A stretch of 64,000 nucleotides of DNA from Alistipes sp. (lineage in GTDB: Bacteria; Bacteroidota; Bacteroidia; Bacteroidales; Rikenellaceae), in NCBI GenBank assembly GCA_022511345.1, contig JAFLRR010000003.1, positions 99,577 through 163,576 of the forward strand, given 5' to 3'. The notes beneath the pieces are model-generated. The model saw nothing but the letters and a program-made list of their open reading frames with translations, did no database searches and had not been told where the DNA came from. Made by a program: the position numbers and the translations under genes. Positions 25,322-33,989 of this stretch are shown one piece after another; within the stretch, counting starts at the first letter, position 1, and each line of letters begins with the position of its first letter.

Positions 25322-28300
25322 ATGCAGCGATTCGTTCACCTTCATGTACATACGCAGTATTCGCTGCTCGACGGACAGGCTTCGATTCCAAAGCTCGTCG
25401 ACAAGGCGATGGCTGACGGAATGCCGGGCATTGCCGTGACCGACCACGGCAATATGTTCGGTATCAAGGAGTTCTACAACTATGTGAAGAAGGTGCGCGG
25501 CAAATACAAGGAGAAAGCCGCCGAATGCGAGGCCCGCATCGAGGCCCTGAACAACGGTTCGGCCGAGTCGGAGAATCCCGAAGAGGAGCTTGTAAAGCTG
25601 AACAAAGAGTTGGCGGATTACCGGTTCAAGTCCAATTTTAAGCCGATTATCGGATGCGAAGTCTATGTCGCACCCAGAACTATGCGCGACAAGGATGGAA
25701 AGGCTGACCGCGGTTATCACCTTATTCTGTTGGCCAAGAATCTGAAAGGCTATCACAACCTGATAAAAATAGTCTCGAGAGCGTGGACGGAGGGTTATTA
25801 TTACGCTCATGCGCGAACCGACCGCACGGAGATAGAGAAGTATCACGAGGGGCTGATATGCTGCTCGGCCTGTCTTGCCGGAGAGGTGCCGCGTGCGATT
25901 ACGGCCGACGACGAAGCCCGCATCGAGGAGTCGGTGCTCTGGCACAAACGGGTCTTCGGCGACGATTACTATCTGGAGCTGCAGCTGCACAAGGCGACTG
26001 TCGAGCGGGCCAATCACGAGGCCTACCCCATGCAGCTCAAAGTCAATGAGCGGCTGCGTGAGTTGGCTGCCCGACACGGCATACGCACCGTCTGCACGAA
26101 TGACGTTCATTTCGTAGACGAGGATAATGCCGAGGCGCACGACCGTCTGATATGTCTGTCGACCGGCAAGGATCTTGACGACCCGAAGCGAATGCTCTAC
26201 TCGAAGCAGGAGTGGCTGAAGACTACGGCCGAGATGGCTGCCATATTCGGCCAGAGCGACCCCGATGCCATGGCCGCTACGGTCGACATATGCAACAGCG
26301 TCGAGACCTACTCCATCGACCATGCGCCGATAATGCCTACGTTCGAGATTCCGCAGTCGTTCGGCACCGAGGAGGGTTACAGAGCCAAATATACCGAGCA
26401 GGACCTCTTCGAGGAGTTCACGCGCGATGAGCATGGCAATACGGTGATGAGCGAGGAGGATGGCCGAAAGAAAATCGACAGACTTGGCGGCTACGACAAG
26501 CTCTACCGCATTAAGCTCGAAGCCGACTATCTGGCCAAGCTGACGATGGATGGCGCGCACAAGCGTTACGGCGAGATTCTCACCGAGGAGGTCGAAGAGC
26601 GGTTGAAGTTCGAGCTGCACATCATGAAGACGATGGGCTTTCCGGGCTACTTCCTCATCGTGCAGGACTTCATACGCGCAGCACGCGAGCAGCTCGACGT
26701 GTCGGTAGGTCCGGGCCGAGGTTCGGCGGCCGGTTCGGCTGTGGCCTACTGTCTCGGCATCACGCAAATCGACCCTATCGCTTATGACCTGCTGTTCGAG
26801 CGATTCCTGAACCCCGACAGAATTTCGCTGCCGGATATCGACGTCGACTTCGACGATGACGGCCGCGGCCGCGTGCTCAACTGGGTGACGCGCAAATACG
26901 GCAAGGAGAAGGTTGCACACATCATAACCTACGGCACCATGGCCGCAAAGCTGGCCATAAAGGATGTGGCTCGCGTGCAGAAACTCATGCTTGCCGAGTC
27001 GGACAGACTGTGCCGTCTTGTGCCCGACCGCATACCCGACAAAAAGACCAATCTTCAGAACGCCATCGACTACGTGCCGGAACTGAAGGCCGCCGAGCAG
27101 TCGGACAATCCGATTGTGAGGGACACGATTCGCTATGCCAAGATGCTCGAGGGGAACGTGCGCAACACGGGCGTGCATGCCTGCGGCACGATCATCTGCC
27201 GCGACGACATTACGGACTGGGTGCCTGTGTCGACTGCCGATGACAAGGAGACAGGCGAGAAGATTCTCGTAACGCAGTATGAGGGTTCGGTTATCGAGGA
27301 CACCGGTCTGATAAAGATGGACTTTCTCGGTCTGAAGACTCTCTCGATAATAAAGGACGCAGTGGAGAATGTGCGTCTTACCAGGGGCGAAAAAATCGAT
27401 ATCGACGACTTTTCGATTATAAACGACAAAGCTACATACAAGCTCTTCGGCGATGGCAGGACCATCGGAACATTCCAGTTCGAGTCTGCAGGTATGCAGA
27501 AATATTTGCGCGAACTGCAGCCCTCGACATTCGAGGATCTGATAGCCATGAATGCGCTATACCGTCCCGGTCCGATGGATTATATCCCCGAATTCATTGC
27601 CCGCAAGCACGGACGCAGCCCGATAGCCTACGACATTCCCGTGATGGAGAAGTATCTGAAGGATACCTACGGAATCACGGTATACCAGGAGCAAGTCATG
27701 CTTCTGTCGCGCCTGCTCGCCGGATTTACGCGCGGCGAGTCGGACACCCTGCGAAAGGCAATGGGAAAGAAGCTGCACGACAAACTCAATGCACTGAAGC
27801 CCAAGTTTATCGATGGCGGCCGCAAGAACGGCCATGAACCGAAGGTTCTGGAGAAGATATGGGGCGACTGGGAGAAGTTCGCATCCTATGCGTTCAATAA
27901 ATCGCATGCTACATGCTATTCGTGGGTGGCCTACCAGACGGCATATCTCAAAGCGAACTATCCTTCGGAGTACATGGCTGCGGTGCTGAGCCGAAACCTT
28001 GCCAATGTCGAGCAGCTGACGCTCTATATGAGCGAATGCAAGCGCATGAACATCAAGGTGCTCGGCCCGGATATCAACGAGTCGATAAAGACTTTCTCGG
28101 CCAACCGCGCCGGCGACGTGCGTTTCGGTCTTGCGGCAATCAAGGGCGTCGGCGAGGCGGCTGTCGAGTCTATTGTGGCCGAGAGAGACCGCAACGGCAG
28201 GTATACCGACATATATGACTTCATGCGCCGCGTGAACTTTACGGTCGTAAACCGCAAATGTCTCGAGAATATAGCCTATGCCGGCGGTTTCGATTCGATA

Positions 28301-29146
28301 ACCGATTTCCACCGCGGGAAATTCTTCGGGACGGATGTTCGCGACAGCAATGCGCTGACTTTCATCGAGCAACTTATACGCTATGGCCAGCGTGTGCAGC
28401 AGGAGCGCGAAAATGCCCAGCAGAGCCTCTTCGGCGGCATGTCCGAGACGGTCGACATACAGCAGCCAACCATCCCGGCCTGCGAGGACTGGACTCAGCT
28501 CTCGACGCTTAACAAGGAGCGCGAGATGATAGGCATATATCTCTCGGCGCATCCGCTCGATGAGTACGGCGCGCTTATCCGCAACATGTGTCAGACACGC
28601 CTTTCGGACCTCGACAGACTGGAGGAGCTGCGTGGCCGCGAGGTGGCCGTTGCGGGACTTGTGGTCGATGTGCGCAACCTCACGACCAAGACGGGCAGAC
28701 CGTGGGGCCGTTTCACGCTCGAGGATTACAGCGGCACGCGCGAATTTTCACTCTTCGGCAAGGATTACGAGAATTTCCGCAAGTATCTGTTCAATGACTA
28801 CTTCCTGTTCATTCGCGGCAAAGTGCAACCCCGCCCCTATGGCAAGCCCGATGCGCCTGAGGAGCTTGAGTTCAGGATAGTGTCGATGACGCAGATGTCG
28901 GAACTGCAGGAGTCCGTGTCGAGAATTACGGTTCAGCTGCCCGTAGACGATGTTACGGCTGACCTTGTGGAGGAACTCTCGGACAAGGTGCGCCGCAGCA
29001 AGGGCAAGACGCGTCTGCATGTCAACCTCTATGATGCGGAAAACTCGGTGAGTGTGAATATGTTCTCGCGGAGCATCAGTGTCGGTTTGACGCAGGAACT
29101 GACCGACTTTCTGGATATGCGCGATATAAAATATGTTATACAATAA
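25322..29146 (+). CDS. dnaE: DNA polymerase III alpha subunit
   Basis: The 1274-aa replicative polymerase has an N-terminal PHP domain (FVHLHVHTQYSLLDGQ, TDHGNMFG), then the polymerase III core with the catalytic aspartates in LPDIDVDFDDDGRGRV near residue 510. Then come the helix-hairpin-helix and the OB-fold domain (VAVAGLVVDVRNLTTKTGR) near the C-terminus. An insert of about 35 residues, rich in Glu and Lys, sits in the PHP domain near 60-100, as is common in the phylum. Start choice: an in-frame ATG 11 codons upstream exists, but MQRFVHLHVHT begins the conserved PHP domain. The trxA and epimerase genes follow closely. Confidence 0.96.
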   Translation: MQRFVHLHVHTQYSLLDGQASIPKLVDKAMADGMPGIAVTDHGNMFGIKEFYNYVKKVRGKYKEKAAECEARIEALNNGSAESENPEEELVKLNKELADYRFKSNFKPIIGCEVYVAPRTMRDKDGKADRGYHLILLAKNLKGYHNLIKIVSRAWTEGYYYAHARTDRTEIEKYHEGLICCSACLAGEVPRAITADDEARIEESVLWHKRVFGDDYYLELQLHKATVERANHEAYPMQLKVNERLRELAARHGIRTVCTNDVHFVDEDNAEAHDRLICLSTGKDLDDPKRMLYSKQEWLKTTAEMAAIFGQSDPDAMAATVDICNSVETYSIDHAPIMPTFEIPQSFGTEEGYRAKYTEQDLFEEFTRDEHGNTVMSEEDGRKKIDRLGGYDKLYRIKLEADYLAKLTMDGAHKRYGEILTEEVEERLKFELHIMKTMGFPGYFLIVQDFIRAAREQLDVSVGPGRGSAAGSAVAYCLGITQIDPIAYDLLFERFLNPDRISLPDIDVDFDDDGRGRVLNWVTRKYGKEKVAHIITYGTMAAKLAIKDVARVQKLMLAESDRLCRLVPDRIPDKKTNLQNAIDYVPELKAAEQSDNPIVRDTIRYAKMLEGNVRNTGVHACGTIICRDDITDWVPVSTADDKETGEKILVTQYEGSVIEDTGLIKMDFLGLKTLSIIKDAVENVRLTRGEKIDIDDFSIINDKATYKLFGDGRTIGTFQFESAGMQKYLRELQPSTFEDLIAMNALYRPGPMDYIPEFIARKHGRSPIAYDIPVMEKYLKDTYGITVYQEQVMLLSRLLAGFTRGESDTLRKAMGKKLHDKLNALKPKFIDGGRKNGHEPKVLEKIWGDWEKFASYAFNKSHATCYSWVAYQTAYLKANYPSEYMAAVLSRNLANVEQLTLYMSECKRMNIKVLGPDINESIKTFSANRAGDVRFGLAAIKGVGEAAVESIVAERDRNGRYTDIYDFMRRVNFTVVNRKCLENIAYAGGFDSITDFHRGKFFGTDVRDSNALTFIEQLIRYGQRVQQERENAQQSLFGGMSETVDIQQPTIPACEDWTQLSTLNKEREMIGIYLSAHPLDEYGALIRNMCQTRLSDLDRLEELRGREVAVAGLVVDVRNLTTKTGRPWGRFTLEDYSGTREFSLFGKDYENFRKYLFNDYFLFIRGKVQPRPYGKPDAPEELEFRIVSMTQMSELQESVSRITVQLPVDDVTADLVEELSDKVRRSKGKTRLHVNLYDAENSVSVNMFSRSISVGLTQELTDFLDMRDIKYVIQ

Positions 29147-29164
29147 ATTAAACGAGACTGAATT

Positions 29165-29479
29165 ATGGCTTTAGCAATCACAAATGAGAATCTGGAGCAG
29201 ATAATGGCTTCGGAGACTCCCGTAGTCATCGACTTCTGGGCCGAATGGTGCGGCCCCTGCCGCATGGTGGCACCTATCGTCGACGAACTGGCCAAGGAGT
29301 ATGAGGGCCGGGTGCAGGTATGCAAGTGCGATATCGAGCAGTGCGACGATGCTGTCATGAAATTCGGCATCCGCAACATCCCGACCATCATCTTCGTGAA
29401 GGAGGGCAAGGTTGTCGACAAGCAGGTGGGTGCTGCGGGCAAAAGCGAGTTGATTAACAAGATAGAGAAACTCCTTTAG
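29165..29479 (+). CDS. trxA: Thioredoxin
   Basis: The 104-aa cytoplasmic thioredoxin has active site [10 protein letters not shown], the cis-Pro in IRNIPTIIF and no signal peptide, so it reduces protein disulphides in the cytosol. It starts 18 bases after dnaE, and the epimerase gene starts 2 bases after it, so the three probably share a transcript. Confidence 0.96.
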   Translation: MALAITNENLEQIMASETPVVIDFWAEWCGPCRMVAPIVDELAKEYEGRVQVCKCDIEQCDDAVMKFGIRNIPTIIFVKEGKVVDKQVGAAGKSELINKIEKLL

Positions 29480-29481
29480 TC

Positions 29482-30474
29482 ATGATACGCCGCATCGACT
29501 GGAACGGCCTTTCGGCTGTCGAATTCACCAAGGGCGACTATACGGCGCTGCTTATCCCGGAGGTGGGTGCCAATCTGGTCCGTCTGGCCAACACGCGCCT
29601 CGGAGTCGAGATTCTGCGGACGCCGTCGGCCGATGAGATAGAGACATTCAAAAGCCGTCCGCAGATATTCGGGTTGCCGCTGCTCTTCCCGCCCAACCGC
29701 ATCGAGGATGGTCGCTATACATTCAACGGCCGTGAGTACCAGTATCCAATAACCATCGAGAAGGAGCATAACTATCACCACGGCATCATCAAAGGTCTGC
29801 CGTTCGTGGTATCCAAAGCCTATGAGACCGACGAAGAGGTGGTTGTCGAGACGCGTTACTACTCCAACGTGGCCAATGATGCCATCTACCGCGATTTTCC
29901 GCACGAGTTCAAGTGCAAGATAGAGTACAAACTCTCCTACAAGGGACTCAAGCAGGAGGTGGTCTTCAGCAATCGCAGCCGCACGCCGATGCCCATAGGC
30001 GTCGGATTCCACACGCCGATGCTCATACCTTTTGCCGGTGGCGAGGGCAAGGACTATACGATGCGTGTGTCTGTTGGCGAGCAGTGCGAACTTTCGGAGC
30101 GTAACCTGCCTACGGGCCGGCGTCTGCCTCTGGATGAGAAGTTCTCGAAGCTGCGCAACGGCGGTCTTCAGGTTACGGACTGTGAAGCCATAGAGGCCGG
30201 ATTCACAAATCTTCCGATAATGGTCGACGGCGAGCCCTACTGCGGAGCCGTGGTCGAGAATCTGCGAACGGGCGTAAGAACATTCTACCAGACCGACGAC
30301 AAGACTTTCTACTGGACCGTATGGAACAATGGAGGCAATCAACCCTACTGCTGCCCCGAGCCGCAGTCGTGGATTACCAATGCCCCCAATGCGGCCGACC
30401 CGTTTGCTGCGGGTTTCCGCACTATCGCTCCGGGCGACAAGTGGAAGATGAAATTCAAGCTGTACGCGAAATAG
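29482..30474 (+). CDS. Aldose 1-epimerase family protein
   Basis: The 330-aa protein has the galactose-mutarotase-like beta-sandwich pattern: GANLVRLANTRLGVEILR, FGLPLLFPPNRIEDGRYTFNGR (abbreviated FGLPLLFPPNRI), HGIIKG with the conserved His, and CPEPQSWITNAPN near the C-terminus, where a catalytic Glu is expected. No signal peptide is seen, so it is probably cytoplasmic and interconverts sugar anomers. The sugar is unknown. Phosphorylated-sugar mutarotases belong to the same superfamily, so that is an alternative. Confidence 0.87.
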   Translation: MIRRIDWNGLSAVEFTKGDYTALLIPEVGANLVRLANTRLGVEILRTPSADEIETFKSRPQIFGLPLLFPPNRIEDGRYTFNGREYQYPITIEKEHNYHHGIIKGLPFVVSKAYETDEEVVVETRYYSNVANDAIYRDFPHEFKCKIEYKLSYKGLKQEVVFSNRSRTPMPIGVGFHTPMLIPFAGGEGKDYTMRVSVGEQCELSERNLPTGRRLPLDEKFSKLRNGGLQVTDCEAIEAGFTNLPIMVDGEPYCGAVVENLRTGVRTFYQTDDKTFYWTVWNNGGNQPYCCPEPQSWITNAPNAADPFAAGFRTIAPGDKWKMKFKLYAK

Positions 30475-30487
30475 CCTCCTTTAAGGA

Positions 30488-30519
30488 AAAGATGCGCATG
30501 GAAAAAGCGCATCTTTTTT
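30488..30519 (+). terminator. Rho-independent terminator of the dnaE-trxA-epimerase unit
   Basis: AAAGATGCGC (30488-30497) pairs with GCGCATCTTT (30507-30516), followed by TTT. It is the first of two separate hairpins between the convergent epimerase and htpG genes. Confidence 0.82.
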
Positions 30520-30522
30520 ACG

Positions 30523-30559
30523 AAAAACCGGCAGACCCTTTTACGGAGTCTGCCGGTTT
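30523..30559 (-). terminator. Terminator of htpG
   Basis: AAACCGGCAGAC (30525-30536) pairs perfectly with GTCTGCCGGTTT (30548-30559), a 12-bp stem. Read on the minus strand, the hairpin is followed by a T-run, so it terminates htpG. Confidence 0.82.
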
Positions 30560-30585
30560 CCCTTGCTGGCGAAGATGTCTCTGCC

Positions 30586-32646
30586 CTATTTTTCGATTAG
30601 CGAAATCGAGCGCTGGATGAAGTCTGTCAGATTCTTGCCTTTGAGCATGCCGTTCGACAGCAGTGCGAGGTCTATAATCTGACGCACCAGAGCATTCTCG
30701 CGTCCTATCTCCTTGAGACGCTCGTTGCGTTCGTCGCGCAGCGTTACGACCTTTTTGGAGAGTTCCTCGCGCATCGACTTCTCCTCGGCAGTGAGCTCTT
30801 CCTCCTTTTTGTCGCGGACAACCTCCTCGAAACGCTTCTCTTCGGCTGTTGCGGCGTCGATTTTCTTGGTCATCGTACGCAGCTTGTCACCGTAGCTCTC
30901 CTCGACCTTGCCGAGTATGTCGATGACTATGGGGTTGTTGCCGTTGACAGCTATGGTGAAGTTGTCGGGCATCTGTCCGTAGAACTGGCTCATGCCTCCG
31001 CCGCTGACGGCCGCCATCTCCTTCATGCGGCGCATGAACTCGTTCTGCGTGATTACAACCGGCGCCTCGTCGGGCTGCATGGCCTCGAAAGTTATGTGAT
31101 AGGAGATCTTTTCATCCTCGGGCATCTGGCTCTCGAATACTGGACGCAGTATGTCCTGCTGCGCTTCGGAGAGAGTCATTTTTATGGCATCCTCCTTCTG
31201 AATGAGCTTCTCGATAACGTCGCTGTCGACACGCACGAAGCGGCTCTTCTGGTTCTTGGACTCGTAACGGTTTATGTAATGGTTGTCGAGCTGACCGTTC
31301 ATCTCGAGCACGTCATAGCCTTTGCTGCGTGCCGCCTCGAGGAACGAGTGTTTCTCGACTGGGTCGTCGACGTAGAGCAGTATCAGGTCGCCGTTTTTGT
31401 CCGTCTGGTTCTCCTTAATCAGCTCGGTGTATTCCTTGGCAGTGAAATACTTGCCTTCGGTGTTCTTCCACAGCATGAAGTCGTCGGCTTTCTCGGCGAA
31501 CTTCTCGTCGGTGAGGATTCCGTACTGTATGAAGATCTTCAAATCATCCCACTTCTGCTCATACTCGGGGCGCATGGTGTTGAACAGCTCCTGCAGACGG
31601 TCGGCAACCTTACGGGTGATGTAGCTCGAAATCTTCTTGACATTAGAATCGCTCTGCAGGTAGCTGCGCGAGACGTTCAGCGGAATGTCCGGCGAGTCTA
31701 TCACGCCATGCAGCAGCGTCAGATACTCAGGGACTATGCCTTCGACCTGGTCGGTGACGAATACCTGGTTGGAGTAGAGCTGAATCTTGTTTTTCTGAAT
31801 CTCGAAGTTATTGTGAATCTTCGGGAAGTAGAGAATACCGGTCAGGTTGAACGGATAGTCGATGTTCAGATGGATGTAGAACAGCGGGTCGTCGTTCATC
31901 GGGTACAACTCGTGGTAGAACTCCTTGTACTGCTCCTCGGTTATATCCGTAGGTTTGCGGTTCCACAGCGGCTCGGTGTTGTTGATTATGTTGTCTTTGT
32001 CTGTGTCGACGTACTTGCCGTCCTTCCACTCCTTGACTTTGCCGAAAGCAATGGGTATAGGCAGGAACCTGCAGTACTTGCGCAGCAGCTCCGATATCTT
32101 GTTCTCGTCGGCATACTCTACAGTGTCCTCGGCCAGATGGAGGACGATGGATGTGCCGCGGTCGCGCTCCTCGTCGGTCTCCTCCATCTCGAACTCGGGC
32201 GAACCGGTGCACGACCAGTGTACGGTCTTGCTGCCCTCGCGCCACGAACGGGTGTAGATGTCGACGCGGTCGGCCACCATGAACGACGAGTAGAATCCCA
32301 GACCGAAATGGCCTATGATAGCCTGGTTCTTGTACTTCTCCATAAACTCCTCGGCACCCGAGAAAGCTATCTGGTTGATGTACTTGTCAACCTCGTCGGC
32401 CGTCATGCCTATACCGCGGTCGGTGACCGTCAGAGTCTTGGCTGCAGGGTCTACCGATACGTGGATCGTCAGGTCGCCCAGTTCGCCTTTCATCTCGTTC
32501 ATCGACGAGAGAGTCTTCAGTTTCTGCGTGGCGTCGACTGCATTGGAAATCAGCTCACGCAGAAAAATCTCGTGGTCCGAATAGAGGAATTTCTTGATTA
32601 CAGGGAAAATGTTTTCGGTTGTTACACCAATCTTTCCGTTCTTCAT
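30586..32646 (-). CDS. htpG: Molecular chaperone HtpG (Hsp90)
   Basis: The 686-aa Hsp90 homologue has the GHKL ATPase domain with LRELISNAVDATQK, DRGIGMTADEV, GHFGLGFYSSFMVAD and the catalytic-loop region, then middle and C-terminal dimerisation domains. It lacks the C-terminal MEEVD of eukaryotic Hsp90, as expected. It assists late folding and protects proteins in stress. Start choice: the frame opens 19 codons earlier, but MKNGKIGVTTENIFPVIK starts at 32646, and that start lies about 30 bases after the predicted start point of a sigma-54-like promoter. Confidence 0.96.
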   Translation of the reverse strand: MKNGKIGVTTENIFPVIKKFLYSDHEIFLRELISNAVDATQKLKTLSSMNEMKGELGDLTIHVSVDPAAKTLTVTDRGIGMTADEVDKYINQIAFSGAEEFMEKYKNQAIIGHFGLGFYSSFMVADRVDIYTRSWREGSKTVHWSCTGSPEFEMEETDEERDRGTSIVLHLAEDTVEYADENKISELLRKYCRFLPIPIAFGKVKEWKDGKYVDTDKDNIINNTEPLWNRKPTDITEEQYKEFYHELYPMNDDPLFYIHLNIDYPFNLTGILYFPKIHNNFEIQKNKIQLYSNQVFVTDQVEGIVPEYLTLLHGVIDSPDIPLNVSRSYLQSDSNVKKISSYITRKVADRLQELFNTMRPEYEQKWDDLKIFIQYGILTDEKFAEKADDFMLWKNTEGKYFTAKEYTELIKENQTDKNGDLILLYVDDPVEKHSFLEAARSKGYDVLEMNGQLDNHYINRYESKNQKSRFVRVDSDVIEKLIQKEDAIKMTLSEAQQDILRPVFESQMPEDEKISYHITFEAMQPDEAPVVITQNEFMRRMKEMAAVSGGGMSQFYGQMPDNFTIAVNGNNPIVIDILGKVEESYGDKLRTMTKKIDAATAEEKRFEEVVRDKKEEELTAEEKSMREELSKKVVTLRDERNERLKEIGRENALVRQIIDLALLSNGMLKGKNLTDFIQRSISLIEK

Positions 32647-32686
32647 GGTAGTATCTATTTTTTGGTTTATTCTTTGACCCGAATCA

Positions 32687-32703
32687 ATCAAACGGTGTGC
32701 CAA
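32687..32703 (-). promoter_or_regulatory. Sigma-54-like (-24/-12) promoter of htpG
   Basis: The minus strand reads TTGGCACACCGTTTGAT. Against the RpoN consensus TTGGCACRnnnnTTGCW it matches every fixed position except the -12 C, which is A. Spacing between the GG and the TTG is correct. No TTTG/TAnnTTTG promoter is evident between here and the start codon. The predicted start point, near 32676, leaves a leader of about 30 bases. Confidence 0.55.
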
Positions 32704-32713
32704 CGGAATTTTT

Positions 32714-32740
32714 CTGCCATTGTGTCAGTCGCAACTGACA
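32714..32740. promoter_or_regulatory. Inverted half-sites upstream of htpG
   Basis: Half-sites CTGCCA (32714-32719), TGTCAG (32723-32728) and CTGACA (32735-32740) follow each other. The last two form the perfect palindrome TGTCAGT-CGCA-ACTGACA. They lie about 10-40 bp upstream of the -24 box and about 40-65 bp from the predicted start point, a possible place for an enhancer-binding activator. Confidence 0.5.
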
Positions 32741-32745
32741 TATGC

Positions 32746-32775
32746 AAAAAAGGCGTTGTCATTTCAGACAACGCC
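32746..32775 (-). terminator. Terminator of the dnaN-to-thioesterase operon
   Basis: GGCGTTGTC (32752-32760) pairs perfectly with GACAACGCC (32767-32775) over a 6-base loop. Read on the minus strand it is followed by six T. It lies 60 bases beyond the thioesterase stop codon and insulates htpG. Confidence 0.85.
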
Positions 32776-32834
32776 TCGGAGAAAAACCTTAATTGTTTAT
32801 GATGAACAATAAGGATTATCTGCAAAATAAACTA

Positions 32835-33248
32835 CTACTCTGTCACACCGCGTTCGCGCAGCAGGTCGACAAACCATTGCGGTGCGCGACACGGACGGTG
32901 GTTGTCGCTGCGCATAAAACCGAGCGTCGTCGAGCCGGTGTTTATCAGCATACCCTGCTCGTTGAGCACCTCGTAGCGGAATGTAATGCGGGCCATCGGA
33001 AGGCGGTCGACCGATATGCGCACCGTCAGCTCCTCCTCGAAGAATGCGGGCTTGATGTAGTGGGACTGCACGTCCAATATAGGCATCATCACTCCGCGCG
33101 CCTCCATCTCGGCATACGATACGCCGAACGAGCGCATCATATCCGAACGCGCCGCCTCGTAGTAGCATATATAGTTCGAGTGGTGTACGAATCCCATTTG
33201 GTCGGTCTCCTTGTACCAGACCCTTATCTTCATTTCGTGTGTAAACAT
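32835..33248 (-). CDS. Acyl-CoA thioesterase (4HBT hot-dog, YbgC-like)
   Basis: The 137-aa protein is a single hot-dog domain. The family signature is YKETDQMGFVHHSNYICYYEAAR with the catalytic Asp in TDQMG (shortened here to ETDQMGFVHHSNY). It hydrolyses acyl-CoA or hydroxybenzoyl-CoA type thioesters in the cytosol; the true substrate is unknown. Its start overlaps ribF by 19 bases; the internal ATG at 33233 would instead give a 4-base ATGA overlap. The longer start, MFTHEMKIRVWY, resembles other Bacteroidetes members and is preferred. It is the last gene of the operon. Confidence 0.88.
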   Translation of the reverse strand: MFTHEMKIRVWYKETDQMGFVHHSNYICYYEAARSDMMRSFGVSYAEMEARGVMMPILDVQSHYIKPAFFEEELTVRISVDRLPMARITFRYEVLNEQGMLINTGSTTLGFMRSDNHRPCRAPQWFVDLLRERGVTE

Positions 33249-33988
33249 AGCTCTACTATCTCTATTGTTGCGGCGCCCGTCAAGCGGATGCCGGCCGTTA
33301 TGGTTCTTTCGTTAATCTTTATTTCTGTATCGGTACCGTTTGCTTTGACCCGGTACTTTCCGTTGGGCGGCAGCAGCTTGTGACGACTCAGACCGGCAGC
33401 GGTGCCGTCGTCGAATATACACTTTATTATATATGGGTGTCCTGACAGCCTTTCGGCTGCGGCAATGTCGCCGCTTTCAATCGCGCGGCGCACGGCTGTG
33501 GAGCTGACATTCAGACCGTCGATTTCGCGGCAGCCTTCGCAGAACGTTTCCAGTCCGAACATCCCGTTCAGCTCTGCGGCAAGCTCTGCGCCTCCGCGCC
33601 GGTCGCTGCCGAGACGATGGTCGTAGCCCAAGACCAGCCGCCTGGCCGCAACGGGACCTCCGACGACATATTTTTTGACGAACTCGACGGCGGTGAGCCG
33701 GCGCAGCGACTCGTCAAATGGTATGATTACAAGATTATCCGCCCCGCACTGCTCCAGCAGCGCGATTTTCTCGTCGAGTGTGGTGAGCAGCTGCATGTCG
33801 CAGCCGAAGAATATACGCGGGTGCGGTTCGAATGTCATGACGACGCTCTCGCCCTGGTCGTCGGCCGCCAAAGTGCCGGTTCGGCCGAGCAGCATGGCAT
33901 GTCCGAGATGCACCCCGTCGAACGAGCCGACGGTGACTGTGGCATTGCGGAACTGCGGCAGAGAGTCGAAACCGTGGAATACGCGCAT
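33230..33988 (-). CDS. ribF: FAD synthetase (RibF) with a degenerate, shortened flavokinase part
   Basis: The 252-aa protein has a good FMN adenylyltransferase domain (1-185): VTVGSFDGVHLGHAML with the nucleotide-binding HLGH, MTFEPHPRIFF, and VSSTAVRRAIESGD. Bifunctional RibF is usually about 305-315 aa, with a C-terminal riboflavin kinase barrel bearing a G-x-PTAN motif. Here only about 65 residues follow. They begin like a kinase (GHPYIIKCIFDDG) and keep KLLPPNGKYRV, but the PTAN segment and the rest of the barrel are missing. It should therefore convert FMN to FAD but probably not phosphorylate riboflavin. It follows rex by 1 base. Confidence 0.88.
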   Translation of the reverse strand: MRVFHGFDSLPQFRNATVTVGSFDGVHLGHAMLLGRTGTLAADDQGESVVMTFEPHPRIFFGCDMQLLTTLDEKIALLEQCGADNLVIIPFDESLRRLTAVEFVKKYVVGGPVAARRLVLGYDHRLGSDRRGGAELAAELNGMFGLETFCEGCREIDGLNVSSTAVRRAIESGDIAAAERLSGHPYIIKCIFDDGTAAGLSRHKLLPPNGKYRVKANGTDTEIKINERTITAGIRLTGAATIEIVELCLHTK

Positions 33989-33989
33989 A

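Noticed and set aside
25121..27178. 685-codon minus-strand ORF opposite dnaE
   Set aside because: It is antisense to the conserved dnaE coding region, has no family motifs and results from strong G+C codon bias in the real gene.
32746..32775. Heat-shock CIRCE element at htpG
   Set aside because: The perfect stem is the terminator of the operon on the same strand; it does not match TTAGCACTC-N9-GAGTGCTAA.
31096..32802. 568-codon plus-strand ORF opposite htpG
   Set aside because: Shadow of htpG without domain marks or a plausible start; rich in Val/Leu/His.
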